Source: Setophaga petechia | Lineage: Eukaryota; Chordata; Aves; Passeriformes; Parulidae | Length of the DNA: 64,000 nucleotides | Assembly: GCA_024362935.1 (NCBI GenBank) | Contig: JANCRA010000009.1 | Location: forward strand, 16,127,572-16,191,571 | Direction: 5' to 3' | Notes under the pieces: generated by a model | What the model was told of the DNA's origin: nothing | Databases searched by the model: none | Seen by the model: the letters and a program-made list of their open reading frames with translations, nothing else | In this document: piece after piece, positions 12,965 through 25,584 of the stretch | Layout: the number at the start of each line of letters is the position of its first letter | How positions within the stretch are numbered: the stretch's first letter is position 1 | Program-made: the position numbers and the translations under genes

Positions 12965-13140
12965 TTACTGTTGCGCAAACAAAATGCTTGAGAACTGATT
13001 GCAATCTTACTAAGTTAATCAGGCTGTTTATGCCAGCAATTAATCAATGTTGCCTGTAAAGGCTTACAACCTGCCCCAAGGTACATAATTTGCCCTTGTC
13101 TTTCACTTTGCATCATCATTTGCATCTTTACAAAGGGAGT
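12965..13140. promoter_or_regulatory. Candidate conserved regulatory cluster
   Basis: Dense motif-like words occur here: TTGCGCAA, a perfect C/EBP-type palindrome (12971-12978); AATTAATCAAT, homeodomain/PBX-like (13038-13048); and ATTTGCAT, the POU octamer (13118-13125). The texture, balanced and free of simple repeats, resembles vertebrate conserved non-coding elements. This is pattern recognition only. Each single motif is expected by chance, and no alignment was available. Confidence 0.25.
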
Positions 13141-16060
13141 GCAGATGTGTTTGCTGCTGTATTCTCTGTGCACCCTTCACTCATTTTGGGCAGAGGTGTT
13201 ATGAGAAGCGAAATCTCTGGTCAGTAGAAACATGAAGCTGAAATAATACAGCAAGACTAAGGAACTTAGCATTGCTTTGTGTGAAATGGGAGAGTGGTTT
13301 TGCCCATTGCCTGGTGAGCAGAGTCCCCATCTCACTGAGTTGCCCCTAGGAGTTCATGTCAGCCCCTCTTACCCACATGGCTCACTCTGCCAGAGGAAGG
13401 AATCTTCTGTGGCACAACTTGTGGGGAGCTCTGACTTGTTCCAACTATCTTGAAGTGCATCTATGGAAAAACAAAGCAGCTCTCTCGGGCTGATGTTCTG
13501 GCACTGAGAGCCATGGACATGTTTTGCTAATGTGTGTGCCTAAGTGTGCTTGTGTTTGTGTACACATGGGTGTAAGCTTACAGAGCTAGAAACAAGATGT
13601 CACAACAGCGGATTAACAGAGGACATTGCTGAATGTATAACAGTCCTGCTGAGCTTAGAGCAAACTGTTTAAAAAGGAATTATTTTACTGTAAGGCAACC
13701 CTCTCTGAGAGAGAACATGGCTTGAGAATAAGCAATGATATTATGTAACACTCCATGCTAAGGCAGTACCTCCCTGCTATAACAATGTCTTTTAAAGCTG
13801 GATTTATATGCCCATTCAAACAACTTTGGGCAGAGTGGGTCAAGTGGAAAAGGGTAAGATCTAGCAGTGAATCTATGGCCTTTTCTAAAGCATGTTCTGA
13901 AGTGATATCTGAATTGAATAACTGTACATACAGATGAAAATTTTCTTTGCTATTTTCTGCTATTCTTAGCTAAAGGTGGGATGAGTAACCCTGAGAGGGG
14001 GCTTGTATCTCTTCATTTAATACAGAGGATTACACAATTGAGGCATGCAAGGTGCTCAACGTTCAGACAGTGAAAGCAAGGGTGAGATAATTCCTATATT
14101 GTGGTGCAACTAATTATGTCACCTGGACCATGCCTGATCAGGCATTCAAGAAAGGCTTCACCCTAAACCTTAATGTACTCACTGTGAAACGTGAGGAGAT
14201 TGTGGACAAGCAAAGTGAACTGGCATTACTTTGGGTTCCTTCCAGCTAGATGATGAGGACCTTTCACTGGGGTATCTGGCCTGTGAAGAGTCCACAGGAC
14301 AGTGAGCAGCACTCTTGGTCAGAGGAATCAGAGACAGCTTGGAACTTCCCAAGGGGCAATGGACATGATCTCATTTTACTCAGAGATAAAACCTCCTCTG
14401 ACTCCAGTGGTGCAGTTTTATCCCTGTGCAAAAGACAATCCACCAGTGACACTCACACTGTAGTTATGATGTGAGTATGGAAAATCAGCATATTCTCAAG
14501 GCAATTTCCATAGTCTTAGCATATGGCCCATGCACTGAGCCCTTATTTGGGTCAATGAGAGCTTCTCATGCAGAACAAGCAAAGAAAATGTGCACAGTCT
14601 GTGCCTGAGAGGGGGCAGATGCCTGCAATAGCTAAATATTTTAACGGGAGAAACACACTTGAACAAAGGAGTTAAGTGCATAAGCCTAGGCAGGTTTTAT
14701 TGAAGGCATTAATTTACACAAGCTGTATGATTGTGTTCTCATGAAATCTGTCACGCATAATTACTAAAGATGTTAATAAATAGTCAGCAAATCAGAACAG
14801 CTGGTTATGATGATACCCAGGTTTTCTAAGAAATGACAGGCTTTAACCTCATCACCATTAATACTGTGAAACATACTCTGGCCAGTGCATGGATGGGATA
14901 TCCTAAATAGATGAATATACACTGCACCCCCTGTCCTGGATAGTGCAAAAAGGCCTAAGGTTGGCATTTTCTTTGATGTGGACCTTCCAACATAATTGCC
15001 TTTAGTTGAAAAAATAAAACCCAAAGCAAATCCCTATAAATGATGCAAAGGGAAGAAGGGCTTATGTTTTCCTTTGAAGTCATGTGAGATGTTCAGATGC
15101 AGAGATTGATGCTGCATGAGAATGTGGCCAGTATGTAGCTGCAGTCAGTTTTCACCACTTCTTTGATAAGAGTGATCTGTTGAGCCTATATTAAAACCGC
15201 AGCTGGGTAGAAAGAAATAATCTTTTTTTCTGTATATGATATCAGAATGTTTTTATACCTTATTTACCTAAAATTATCTTCATCTTTTGCCTGTTTCAAC
15301 TAACACTTTGGAAGTCAGTTGAGCAAACTGTGTGTATTGCAAAGACCTGAATACCCACTCTCTGCATTTCTTGTTTTATTAATTACTGATATATTTGCTC
15401 TGAATTTCCTCCCATACAATAACATTTCTGCAGGGCTCTCTGTGTCCATGATTGGCATGCTAATGAAGTGTGGCTACTCATGAGCTGCTCAGAAAGTTGT
15501 GCTTGTCAATATATGTTATACGTCAGAAACCTGCTGGTTTGGACCAGAACCAAAACTGGGAATAATGTATCGTTATGGCTGGCTGGCAGGTTGGCACCTG
15601 GCAAGGACTTAAAATTCCATCAGCAAATAAGGACTGACATTAAATTCAGGGGCTAAAATTCACATAAGCATCATACAAAGCTCTCCCTCTGACAGGCTGT
15701 CTTTCCCAAGAGCTGTATTCCATGCTCAGCCCATGCTGCCCTACGCTTCCCTTAATGCCATTGCTGCTATTCTGTGAATTTTCTCTACACATTAAGATAG
15801 ATGAGATGAATTGTCTGTTAAAAGTTTATTCCTCTCTATTAGCTAAAACAGAATCATTAGCTCTGATATTAGTTCCATATCATAAACAAGACAAACCCCA
15901 TCCCCTTAGACCAACAGATAATTATGCTGTCAAGGGAAAACACACTCAACAGAACCATTGTGACCATTGCTGATCTGGGTGAGAGACTGAGCTGATTCAG
16001 CCAGATGGGTATGTGGTGCTGGGAGTCCCAAAAGCAGGAGAAATCCCTACTCATGATGTA
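13141..16060. other. Non-coding DNA
   Basis: All frames are shorter than 84 codons. I see no repeat, RNA gene or exon. Confidence 0.7.
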
Positions 16061-16750
16061 CTGCCCACCCTGGCAAGCTCTCCCTGTTGCCTATAACCAT
16101 TCAGTCCTGAGGCCACTAAGGATGCCACCAGGAAGCCCACAACCTCTGCTCTCCGCAGTGTAACCCATTCTGATACCTTCCTTATCTTCCATGCTACAGC
16201 TGTTCTGTAAGGTTCCCTCCTATCTGTGATGTGTGTGACAGCCCAGCCTACCTCTCTCTTTAGGACAGTGCCCATTGCTCCAGACCCCTTGCAGACACTT
16301 CCCTCTCCTCCTTCCTCTCTCTGACATTACCTTCAGCACAGGCTTTGTCATGGTCAGAACTGAGCTGACGATTTTGGTGGCAGCTGCCTCTCCATGGCAC
16401 GAAAAGACCCAGCACGGCCATGCACAGCATCCACTGTCCCACCCTGCCACCAGTAGTCCTGGCCTCTGGAGCAGACCCATGCCAGCCCCACAGCTGGACT
16501 TTGTGGAGAGCACAAAAATCCTCTGGAATAAAACCCAGCCTGCAAATCTCAGACATGACGGATTGCAGCAATTGACTGTGAGAGTATCCAGCCTCCTCTG
16601 CCACCGACAGCAGCAGCAGCAGGTTTGGAGCTAACAGCAGGCCCCCGTGATAAAGGTTCCTTCCAAATGTCAGCCTGTCATATCCTGGTGGGTGAAGGAC
16701 TAAAAGCATTTCAAGGGAAGGAAAGTGTCTGTTGGCACGTTGCATACCTC
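16060..16750. other. GC-richer block with long frames on both strands
   Basis: A 161-codon minus frame (ATG at 16745, ending at 16260), a 97-codon minus frame and a 119-codon plus frame (16275-16634) overlap here. Overlap on opposite strands and lack of any familiar domain argue that these are products of base composition. The block has several CCACC and CCTGCC words and could be an old, unnamed repeat or regulatory DNA. Confidence 0.3.
16608..16622 (+). repeat. (CAG)5 trinucleotide repeat
   Basis: Five CAG units follow GCCACCGA. They lie in a GC-richer block with open frames on both strands, where the plus frame reads them as glutamine. The block has no recognised gene. Confidence 0.9.
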
Positions 16751-19700
16751 AGGATGCTTATTATAAGGTGCTTCTTTTAGAGTGTAGCATTTTAATTTTT
16801 GTGTTTATATATAAATCCTGAAAGGTAAACTCCTGCATTGTAGTGTTTGACCTTAAAATTTTCTCTTTTCCTGTGGCAGGTCATCTTGTACCCAATGACC
16901 CACTGAAAAAGCCACAGGAACAGTTCATATTTGAAACAGAATTTCACAATTTTGTCTGTATGATAATCAGAATTATGAGTCTCTTCAAATTAGAATTAGA
17001 TAGGTTAAGTGACAAATAAAAACATAAACCCTTCTGTTCCGTTGATTGGTGTTTTCCTTTTTTTGTGTCAGTTCCCTAATTTTTTTCAATACTCGGACTG
17101 CAAATATTCTAAATTTGCTCTTCAATATATTGCAGCATATCATGACATTCCAGAACTGCAGATGCAGTCACCTGTAAACAGTTAATCAAAAGTAAAATCC
17201 TGATTTCACATAAATATTTTCTGCAAAAAACCCCATATTTTGAATTTTCTGTTTTGTCTCACTTTTTCAGTTTTTAAGGGCTCCAAAATATTTTCTGATG
17301 TCAGAGCCCACATTACATTTTTTCATTTTAAAATCTGGAGAGAAATTATGACAAATAAGATACATTTGTGACAATGTTCCCACCTGCTATATTGCTTAAA
17401 ACTTTCCAAATGTCAAAAAAAAGGACAGGCAGTGTCGTTTTCTCTTCTTAAATCTGTGCTGACTACTGAGAATTTTATCAAGAATGGATGTGAAGAATGA
17501 TTAGACTGAAAAGCTTCATGGTTTCCACTCATGAACTGCAAAGAAATAAAGTAAAGGGGCTCATTATTTCTCTTCCCACATCCATCATAGTGATTACTGC
17601 ACTCTGAAAATTGGACAGCCAGGCCAAACTACAAAGTTTCTTTTTTTTTTAGCCACTCTCTACATTACATGTGATTTTATACCATCCCAGAGCAGGACTA
17701 AACAGAACCAAAACAAATAAATTGTTCATTACGAAGACTATGATATCAAATTTACTGCGAAATCAGTAATTATTTTTTTTACTTTAAAAGCAGTGAGCAG
17801 ACAGAATATCAAATGACATAGAAAGCAAAGTGGAACTCCATGTGGAAGCTCAGAAAAAACTACTAAAGGGAAAAAATCTGATTTGAAAGCAAAAAACACA
17901 AAATGAAGCACAGAACTTGTAATGAGAAGACACTTTGGAAAAAAATAAACCCAAGGATTTGATCTGGATCCAGTAGAGACAATTTTTAGTGGAACAAGAA
18001 TAATTTTACACTGCTCTTTAAATTGACAAGTTCAGATTATTCATTTAAAAATGTTACTGTTTTCTATCACTGTGTCCTTATCTCCAGATGTGGAAACACA
18101 CCCACCTGCTATGTGTGTGCTTTCCTACTTCATCCCCCATGAGGCAGGTTCTCCTGCACTATCTTAAAGCAAATATTAGTTAAGTTTATGAGGCTGCTTA
18201 TTTCACAGTAACTTGTGAATGATTAGTCAATGAAAAATCACTGCCTAGAGAAAGCAGACGACTGTTGAATGAGTTGAAAAACTGTGGCCAGGGAAGGCTA
18301 ATACACCTAGAAGCCAAGAAAACAATGATCAAACCCTGGTGCTCTGCATAGTCTTGTAACTTTCCCCATGTCCTGCCTCTCAGACACCCTACCATGCTTT
18401 TATGGAGGCACATGAGCACACAGACTTTTCTCACAGAAATGTGAATCCCAATATTTTCTGCCTTTCATTAAATAAATCTAGGAGTCCTAATTCCCTGTCT
18501 TCTCTGCTGAGCTCATGCAACTTAAAGCACCAGCTCTGTACACTGTCTGAGTTCTTTCATAAATCTTTTAGTACCAGAAGTAGCTGGAGAAACATCTTGT
18601 ATCACAATCTGAACAATTGAAGTTTGTTCTAAATTTGAAAAAATTCTTAGAATGCACTTACTGGGGTTATATTAAAAATGCAGAGCTACTTGTAAAAATA
18701 CATGAAGACACAAAAGATCAGCATGTAAATGATACTTCAGTTTTCAAATATTTCTTTTTAAAGAAAACCATGCGTCATGAGCTAGGATGGTGCCAGGTAA
18801 ATGCAGATCAGAAGCAGTGCTGCAGAAACTTCTGTACTCACCAAGTCAGAAGTCTGCAGCTACTGACCAATAATCTGACAGCTGCTGTTGCTGCCATGAG
18901 ACAGTTGAAAAGCAAAACTTCGAAAATGCTGGTGAGTCAGCTCCAGTTTCTGCTTATGATGATTATACAACACTCCTCATACAGGCTTTACATACTAATT
19001 AGTTCCTTGTCACAAAATGGTGTTTCCAAACTAAATCAAATATAACTTTTCCCTAGATATAGACACCAAGGAACACAGCACCTAAGACTAACTTCTACAA
19101 ACACAGTTATACTGTAACAGTGCCATTGTAGAAGCACTTTTTCTTTGATTTTTTTTTTCTTTACAGAAAAGAGAAGGAAAATAGCAGTCCACTCATCTGT
19201 CTGATGATTTTACTTGAGCCAATCAAGACTATTGTATTCTGTATGCTTTAAATATTTTTCACAAGATAGATTAATCTGTCTTCTGCGCTAAGAACCTCTA
19301 CTGTCATGGAGATAATGGATAAGGACTGGCTCGAGAATGCAGAGGCAAGTTTCCTCCATGGAGTGAAATTTATCTCCAGAGGCCATGGCTGGAGTGTCTG
19401 TCTACTGCCTTGTGCTCTTCTTCTCATTCCAAAGTACAAGAGGACATGGACAATCCAAGGACTGGTGGGCTCCTGGAGTAGCAGCTGGGTAACCTTGTAA
19501 TACCACTGTTTCCCTGTGGTCTTGTCTGTCTGCCCTGGAGCCAGGGATTTTCTGGTTTAACTATGTACTCTCTGGTCATGGACAGGAGTTCCAAGAAGAA
19601 ATCAATCTCAACCATCCCACACACAAGCAAGAAATGGGGTTTTCAACCCTGCAGGTTTTAATCAAAAGATGACTGTCTGCTCTGGCAGGCCATGAATTGC

Positions 19701-22590
19701 TGTTTTAAAATCACTTGTGCCTTTGGCAGAGTTTTGGTCTCTGAGATCCCCCTACTGAAGAGGTGTCTGTTGAAAAAATTGTGGCAGACTAAGATTTTAG
19801 ATTGAAATTATTATCTTCCTTCTAGAAAGAAAACTGTAAATTACTCCTTTGCCATGTGGTGGAGCTGGTAGACAGCAGTTCCTAAATTTCCTTTTTTCAC
19901 TGTAGATGTTGTTGCTATGTTAGGAATCTTTTTTTTGACAGTTTTCACAACTATGTTTAGTCTGGTAAACTACCTATAAAATTTAATCATTGCTTTTGTA
20001 TTTATATCGTAAGCCTCGACTTTAAGGAAAACCTCAAGGCTTGATTTTTGGAGTCAGAACTGCCAAGTCTGACGGCAACTTTCCACACCAAAGCATAATG
20101 ACAACTCATCTATTATTCCATGAAGGGCAGAGTTTCTGAAGGGATCTGTAGATCTCATTTTTCAGCTTCTGGGCAGCAGAGGAACTTCTAGCCCACTGCT
20201 GAAGGTGCTCATCTACAGTAATGCACACAATACAGATAGAGCTGAAAACATATTCCAGAAGTAAAATATAGTATAGTGCTCTGTGTCGCAGGAAAATTTC
20301 TCATTTCTAGCACAAGAATATTTCATGGCCATTGAGTGAAACTAGAATGGATCATCTTAATGTTGTGTTCTTAAACCAGACAGTACCTCAGTGATGAGCT
20401 GGTGTGGAAACAAGTTCTGAGTTTCTTCATTTCAGTTTGGCTTGCAAGGCTCAGACCCAGGTGCTTACAGTGATTTAGGACCCAGACTCCCCCTCAGTCT
20501 ACACAGGGGTTTGGAAAGTCCTTATAGGTTTGTTCTGAAAGTTTTCATATAAATCTTTCCAAATGCATAAGAACTACATCACAGGGAAGAAGGTTTTGTG
20601 ATTAAAATAGCACAGTATAATACAGAATAACTAATTATATTCCCTGCATTCCTATTAACCATCTGTGTTGCCTAAAGCAAGTGGTGTAAATTTGCTATGC
20701 CTCAGTTTATTCCTCTGTTACACTGGCATAGTATTTGTCTCTTATACCACTATATATGTAAAAATTCATTTGAAATTCCCAGATAAAATCTGAAAGCAAT
20801 TTGAAAGAAAAGAGTAGTATGGTCACTACTACCTTCTGTCTTCACCTCATATTATTTTCTAGACTATTTATTATTTTCCACTTCTCTTACCTCTCAATAC
20901 AGTAGTCAACTGTTTCATTCCTGAGAAACAGCATTTTAGGGCATTTCATTGAGGTGTTGGTAGCATATGGTCAAATTCCAGTATGACCATTTTGCCAACT
21001 GAAATTCTCCCCATAGTTTTAAGAGGATTAAGTATTTCTCTTTTCTTCTAATGTGCTCAGCAAGGCTATCCACCATGAAATACCCTCTGCATTTCATTCC
21101 CATGGAGCTGTGCAGTAATGAACCAAGTTTATGTTTCTGACTGTTTTGACTACAGAGTAGTTTGAATTATTTGGGGAAATGCAAGACAAAATTAATAATA
21201 CTGACACTGTGTATAAAATACCAGTGTTTGAAACCACATTTGAGAATAACTGTTTAATTTCAAATTTCTTATGGGCTGATCTTTGCACATTAAAAGAAGA
21301 CTTATATCCTGTCCAACCACTTGTGTGCATTTTAAATTATGGAATGAAAGAGAAAATCACCTATTTCTTTTCCTTTCCTGCATTCCCATAGCTTGAAAAT
21401 AGTCCTATTTGTTAAAAAGTCATTATGTACAGTTTATAATGTGGATTGACTCAAACAATGAGAATCTGTTGGATGCTAGGTTTGTTTGGGCTATTACTAA
21501 ATGCTCTTTCAAAGCTTATTAAGAAAAGTACACTCAGCTTTTAATGGGTCACTTAAATTATTCTGCCTGGAGAAAAACAGGGTCCTTACTTACATTTAAA
21601 AATCCCCAGACAAAACCATACCACAAAACCCAGCAATGCTTTATGTCTACTTGTGGTCAGTTGTAAGATAAATGATGACAGCAAAATTCAGATTTAAAAC
21701 TGAAGTTTGAGTTTGAACTATCAAGGAGTTCATTTGGGTCTGGAAGTACTAGCTGACCTCATGTTTATATAAACTGCAATGGCAAAGTATATCCGTGGAT
21801 TAAAGAATCAGGGCCAGATTTTCAGCTAGAGCAAATTGCGGTAGGTCCAGTGAAACCAACAGAAATAAACTGATTTATGCCTTTTATAACAAAGAATTCA
21901 TTTGCATTATTTGTTTAGAGAAAAAAAATTAAGCTTTTCACACGCACATTTGCACAGATTCAATTGTAAGACAAATATTTAAGAAATGTGGATGGTAGCT
22001 TCAAGGTCACCTTTGAAAATGTGTTTATTGTATATGATTCAACCATGTAAAATGAGGACATATTCTTTCTGTATAAATGTTCAGTAAACTGCACATTTCT
22101 ATACCCCTTTGATATATATTGAAATGGCTTCATCCCAACATGACCTTGAAAGGTTAATTTAAAACAAGACTTGGTTTTTCCCCCCCTATTTGCTTTAAAA
22201 AAAGAGTTTATGTAGGACATGTTGTTCACTTGATGTTAAATTTCATCTTACAAGGGTGTTCTGGAATGTGTTGGAATAAATCTCAACAGTCATATTCCCT
22301 GAATAATGGCTAAATGTTTGTAAGTGCAATAGGAGGTATAGCTCAAAATATTTCATGACTAGAAAAAGCAGTGTTATTTTAAGGCTCAAATACTCAGCGC
22401 TTTCCTGTTTTCTCTCAGCATTGTATCAGTAGGTACATTCTTTAAAAGCAATCACATCTTGGTTTCTTTAATCTGCAGAAACCCCATCTGTGCATGCTTC
22501 TGATAGAAACCAGAGTCTGCATGGTGGAATCCACTGGAGCAATGTATGCGAGGCTGGCTTGTGCATATTCTCCAGCTCATTTACATATAA
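16751..22590. other. Non-coding AT-rich DNA
   Basis: The longest frame, 142 codons at 18617-19045 (plus), has no known motif. Apart from the ancient-repeat fragment at 21.8 kb I see nothing supported. Confidence 0.7.
21809..21882. repeat. Probable ancient repeat with GGGCCAGATT terminus
   Basis: GGGCCAGATTTTCAGCTAGA is followed by a CCAGTGAAACCAACAG core and GATTTATGCC. This fits half of an old palindromic amniote repeat in which the terminus, a 'ttcaatgg'-like centre and the inverted terminus follow each other. The distal inverted terminus is not preserved here. Family name unknown. Confidence 0.38.
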
Positions 22591-22595
22591 ATTAC

Positions 22596-22876
22596 ACCGC
22601 GGATGGCGTCGGGACCGCTCCGGCCCCTCGCCGGGGAGGTCATTCTGGGGAAAAGGGGCTCGGCGATGAAAGCTGCCTCTGGCCTGGGCTTTCCCTGGGG
22701 AGGCACGGGATGCCAGCCAGCCCCTGAAGGGAGCAAGGTCGGGCTGGGCACCAGCTCGGTGGGCAGCTCTGCCCTCCCCAGGTTGTGAGCGCTGGCAGCC
22801 GGTGCGGGGCGCGGACAGGGGCGCAGCCCGGCTGGGAAGGCAGCAGCCACCGCCCGCTGTTGTTCAGGCACGAATT
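22596..22876. promoter_or_regulatory. CpG-island-like segment, candidate promoter
   Basis: I count about 23 CpG dinucleotides in roughly 280 bases of strongly GC-rich sequence, against near absence in the surrounding AT-rich DNA. A TATAAAT lies just upstream on the plus strand (22586-22592), directly followed by the GC-rich part. A 61-codon plus frame starts with an ATG at 22603 (C at -3, G at +4), and a 136-codon minus frame (ATG at 22991) also spans the segment, so the direction cannot be told from coding. The low CpG loss suggests germline hypomethylation, as at promoters or some enhancers. The length is near the lower limit for a CpG island. Confidence 0.45.
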
Positions 22877-22879
22877 CCT

Positions 22880-24590
22880 CAGCTGGCACAGTTGCCCTCA
22901 AGCCCTTTATATCTGTTTGATCCCCATCTCTCTTCTTAGCTTTAAAAGCACTTCCTTGAGTGGTGTAATCACGGGGCAATTTTCCCCTCATGCCAAGTTT
23001 AGATATTGTGTGTACTACTTATATGTTGACTTGGGTGACATTGTTTCCCAATTCCCAGCGAGATAGGGATCAGACCACCTCTGTGCGGCTCAAAGACCAA
23101 AGCGTTGCACCAGACAGCATGGGATTTCTTCAGAACATTTTGGAAGTGGAAATTGAAGTCATTTGAGGATTAGCATTTTGTTAGATGGGGAGATGAACCC
23201 CAAAACACAACATCCTGAAATTGCTCAGCTGCTGTTCATCGCTGAAGGTTTGAAGGCAGAGATTGCAATCTGCTCCTGCTCTATCTGCTGCCGTTCAGTT
23301 ACGAGATCAACAAGAAAGACAGGTCAGCACTGGCCCCCCTTTTCTCTGTCTGTGTAACCTGGTATTAACGAAAGAAAGCAAAAAGGTTTGAAATCCTACT
23401 TGAAGCGGATACTGGTTACTTAAGTCAGCATTATGTTCAGCAACAACAGACACAGCTGTCTTGACCACACACAGACCATTTTAGCAATTGCCAAAGTGCA
23501 ACACTCCTTACGCAGCCAAGTCTTAAATTATGGTAAGCAATGAAATAACCAAAGATGTTTTAAAAGAAAGCACATTAGTTCCATTAATATGAAATTTACC
23601 TCTCAGATATGTTGCAAAAAATACAACATTGCAAAAAATGTACTTTTGCCAGTTTTGTGAGCAACAGGACTGAGGAAAGTAAAAATTACTTCATAAAAAT
23701 AAGTTAGCCAGGATTTTATGTGAATGAGAATTGATGACTATGTAATTAAAATTTCTAAGCACATGTAATTATTAAAATAGAAACAGAGACATAGTCTTTT
23801 GCTTTCTGTCACTTTTCATAGGTTTTTTTTTTTAAAATCAGATTGACAATGAAATTGTGTAATACTCACAAAGCTGGGAAGGACGACAAATTTAGGCTCC
23901 AATTCAGCAGAGCACTTGAGCATGTGCACATAATCTAACATGGATTTAAGATCTTTGCTGAATTTGAATCCTAAGAAAGGTGTAGAGACCTTTACACGAA
24001 AATTTGATGTCTTCAAATATTTTGAGCTAGGCAAGGAAAGGACAAATTTGGATTTACCCAGATTGTTTTAGTCACATAGAGCTTTTTTCCACGCAGACTT
24101 TGGCGGTGGCCGAAAGATATTTTCTAGATTTCTTCTACACAAACTGCTCTAACAACTGTAATAACTTTTTTTTTTTGTATTCTTTAAAATTCATTCAGTC
24201 CTGGGGATTATATTGAGAGCAAAATGTTGCATAGTGCCACATCACTACCAAAGAAACTAATAATAGAGAGAAGTACAGCTCAATGATTTCACAGATGCAT
24301 ATGAAATCTTTGTGCTGTTTAATCCTGTCCAAGCTCCTGGAAGCACACCAGACCCCAACTATTTCTCTAAATCTGACTTTTTTCCCCCTGCAGCCCTTAC
24401 AATTCCCTCCTTCAAGGTAGGTCCAGAGGCTACATAGCATCAAAGGATATCACCATATCTCTCTCTGCATATGAAGGATATTGTAGCTTTTGCTTCACTT
24501 CTGCACTGTCAACAGAAAGTCCATCCCATGTATCTACCTGCATGCCTGCACAAGTCTTATCTGCCAGTGTAAAGCACAAAGCCCAGTCTA
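22880..24590. other. Non-coding DNA after the CpG-rich segment
   Basis: Contains the ancient-repeat fragment at 23.9 kb, an imperfect duplication of TTGCAAAAAATACAACA/TTGCAAAAAATGTA near 23613-23642, and T11 runs at 23823 and 24166. No exon is evident downstream of the candidate promoter. Confidence 0.7.
23894..23950. repeat. Probable ancient amniote repeat fragment
   Basis: GGCTCCAATTCAGCAGAGCA, then CTTGAGCATGTGCACATAAT, shares the ordered words of the copies at 88 and 39283, in the same orientation as position 88. The similarity is decayed but runs over more than 40 bases. Confidence 0.4.
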
Positions 24591-24593
24591 ACA

Positions 24594-24633
24594 GCCCACA
24601 AAAAAAGACACACGCCCACAAAAAAAGACACAC
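24594..24633. repeat. 20-bp perfect tandem duplication
   Basis: A 20-base unit, GCCCAC followed by an A-run and GACACAC, is present twice without mismatch. Perfect identity implies a recent event or ongoing length variation. It lies about 70 bases before the CR1 fragment at 24703. Confidence 0.95.
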
Positions 24634-24702
24634 TTCACCAAGGTCAGGTTTGCCTTCTGCCTGTGTCCACTGGATGGAATGAAAATGCAGCAAAATAATT
24701 TA

Positions 24703-25090
24703 AATCCCCTGCTGTTGGCACGGACACCTTCCACTAGACCAGGTTGTTCTGTTGTTGCTGAGGTTGTTCAGCCTGGCCTTGAACGCTTCCAGGGATGGGG
24801 CATCCACAGCTTCTCTGGGAAACCTTTTCCCGTGACTCACCACTCTCACAGTAAAGAATTTCTTCCCTTTATCTAATCTTGACCTGCTTTCTCTCAGTTT
24901 AAAGCCATTCCCCCTTATGCTATCACCACATGCCCTTGTCTAAAGTCCCTCTTCATCTCTTTTGTAACCTCCTTTAGGTAGTGGAAAGTTGGTACAACTT
25001 CTGCTCCCCAGAGCCTTTTCCTTTCCAGGCTGAGCAACCCAAACTCTCTCAGTCTGTCTTCATGGGACAGATTTATTAAGCTACTCTGTA
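24703..25090 (-). mobile_element. CR1 LINE 3' fragment lacking its terminal tail
   Basis: The segment follows the reverse complement of the CR1 3' untranslated region closely. It starts with the GGACACCTTCCACTAGACCAGG-like block at about 24722, then CTGGCCTTGAACGCTTCCAGGGATGGGGCATCC, then AAGAATTTCTTCC, then CCAGGCTGAGCAACCC and CTCTCTCAGTCTGTCTTCAT near 25030-25060. The final portion with the ATTCTATG repeats is not recognisable on the low-coordinate side, where AT-rich unrelated sequence starts. No ORF2 coding remains. It is separated by about 70 bases from a 20-bp tandem duplication. Confidence 0.92.
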
Positions 25091-25584
25091 GTCTTGCTCA
25101 CTACTGCAAAGGGATGGTCACTCCTTACTGCCCTCTCCCTCTTCATTACCTTTGAAAGCCTGTATAATTAATTTCCATTACAGCTTCCCCCATCAGTAAA
25201 TTCTTCTCTAAACAAATTTTTTGTTAATAAAAGGGAGTATTAAAAAATGCAGCAAACCATCAACACTGAAAAGGAAAATATTGGATCCTCTATATGTTGC
25301 TTACAACTATTGCAAAACTACAAAAGAAAAAGATACTTGTCATCATGATGTATCTGTACCTGCAAAAAATACAGTTTGTTTTAAAAAAAAGCTATTATGT
25401 ATTGTGACAGTTGCTATAGTTGTAATTATTTTCCCCCTTGTATAGAAAAGCAACTAGTTATGAAAACCTCTGGAAATTGTTAGTATGTAGGGCCTTGCTG
25501 ACATGTTTTGTTTCAGACTTTTTTTTCCCCTAAGGCATGCATTTTTGCTGTACCAGGTATGGTCAGTCCTGAGCAATCTGAGAG

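Noticed and set aside
16861..16960. CCTGTGGCAG followed by GTCATCTTGTACCC as a splice acceptor and exon
   Set aside because: The candidate exon has no recognisable protein match and no good donor.
18617..19045. 142-codon frame as a coding exon
   Set aside because: No motif, no convincing splice sites, AT-rich composition like the surrounding DNA.
24594..24633. Tandem unit as a CRISPR-like array
   Set aside because: Only two adjacent copies without spacers, in a vertebrate genome.
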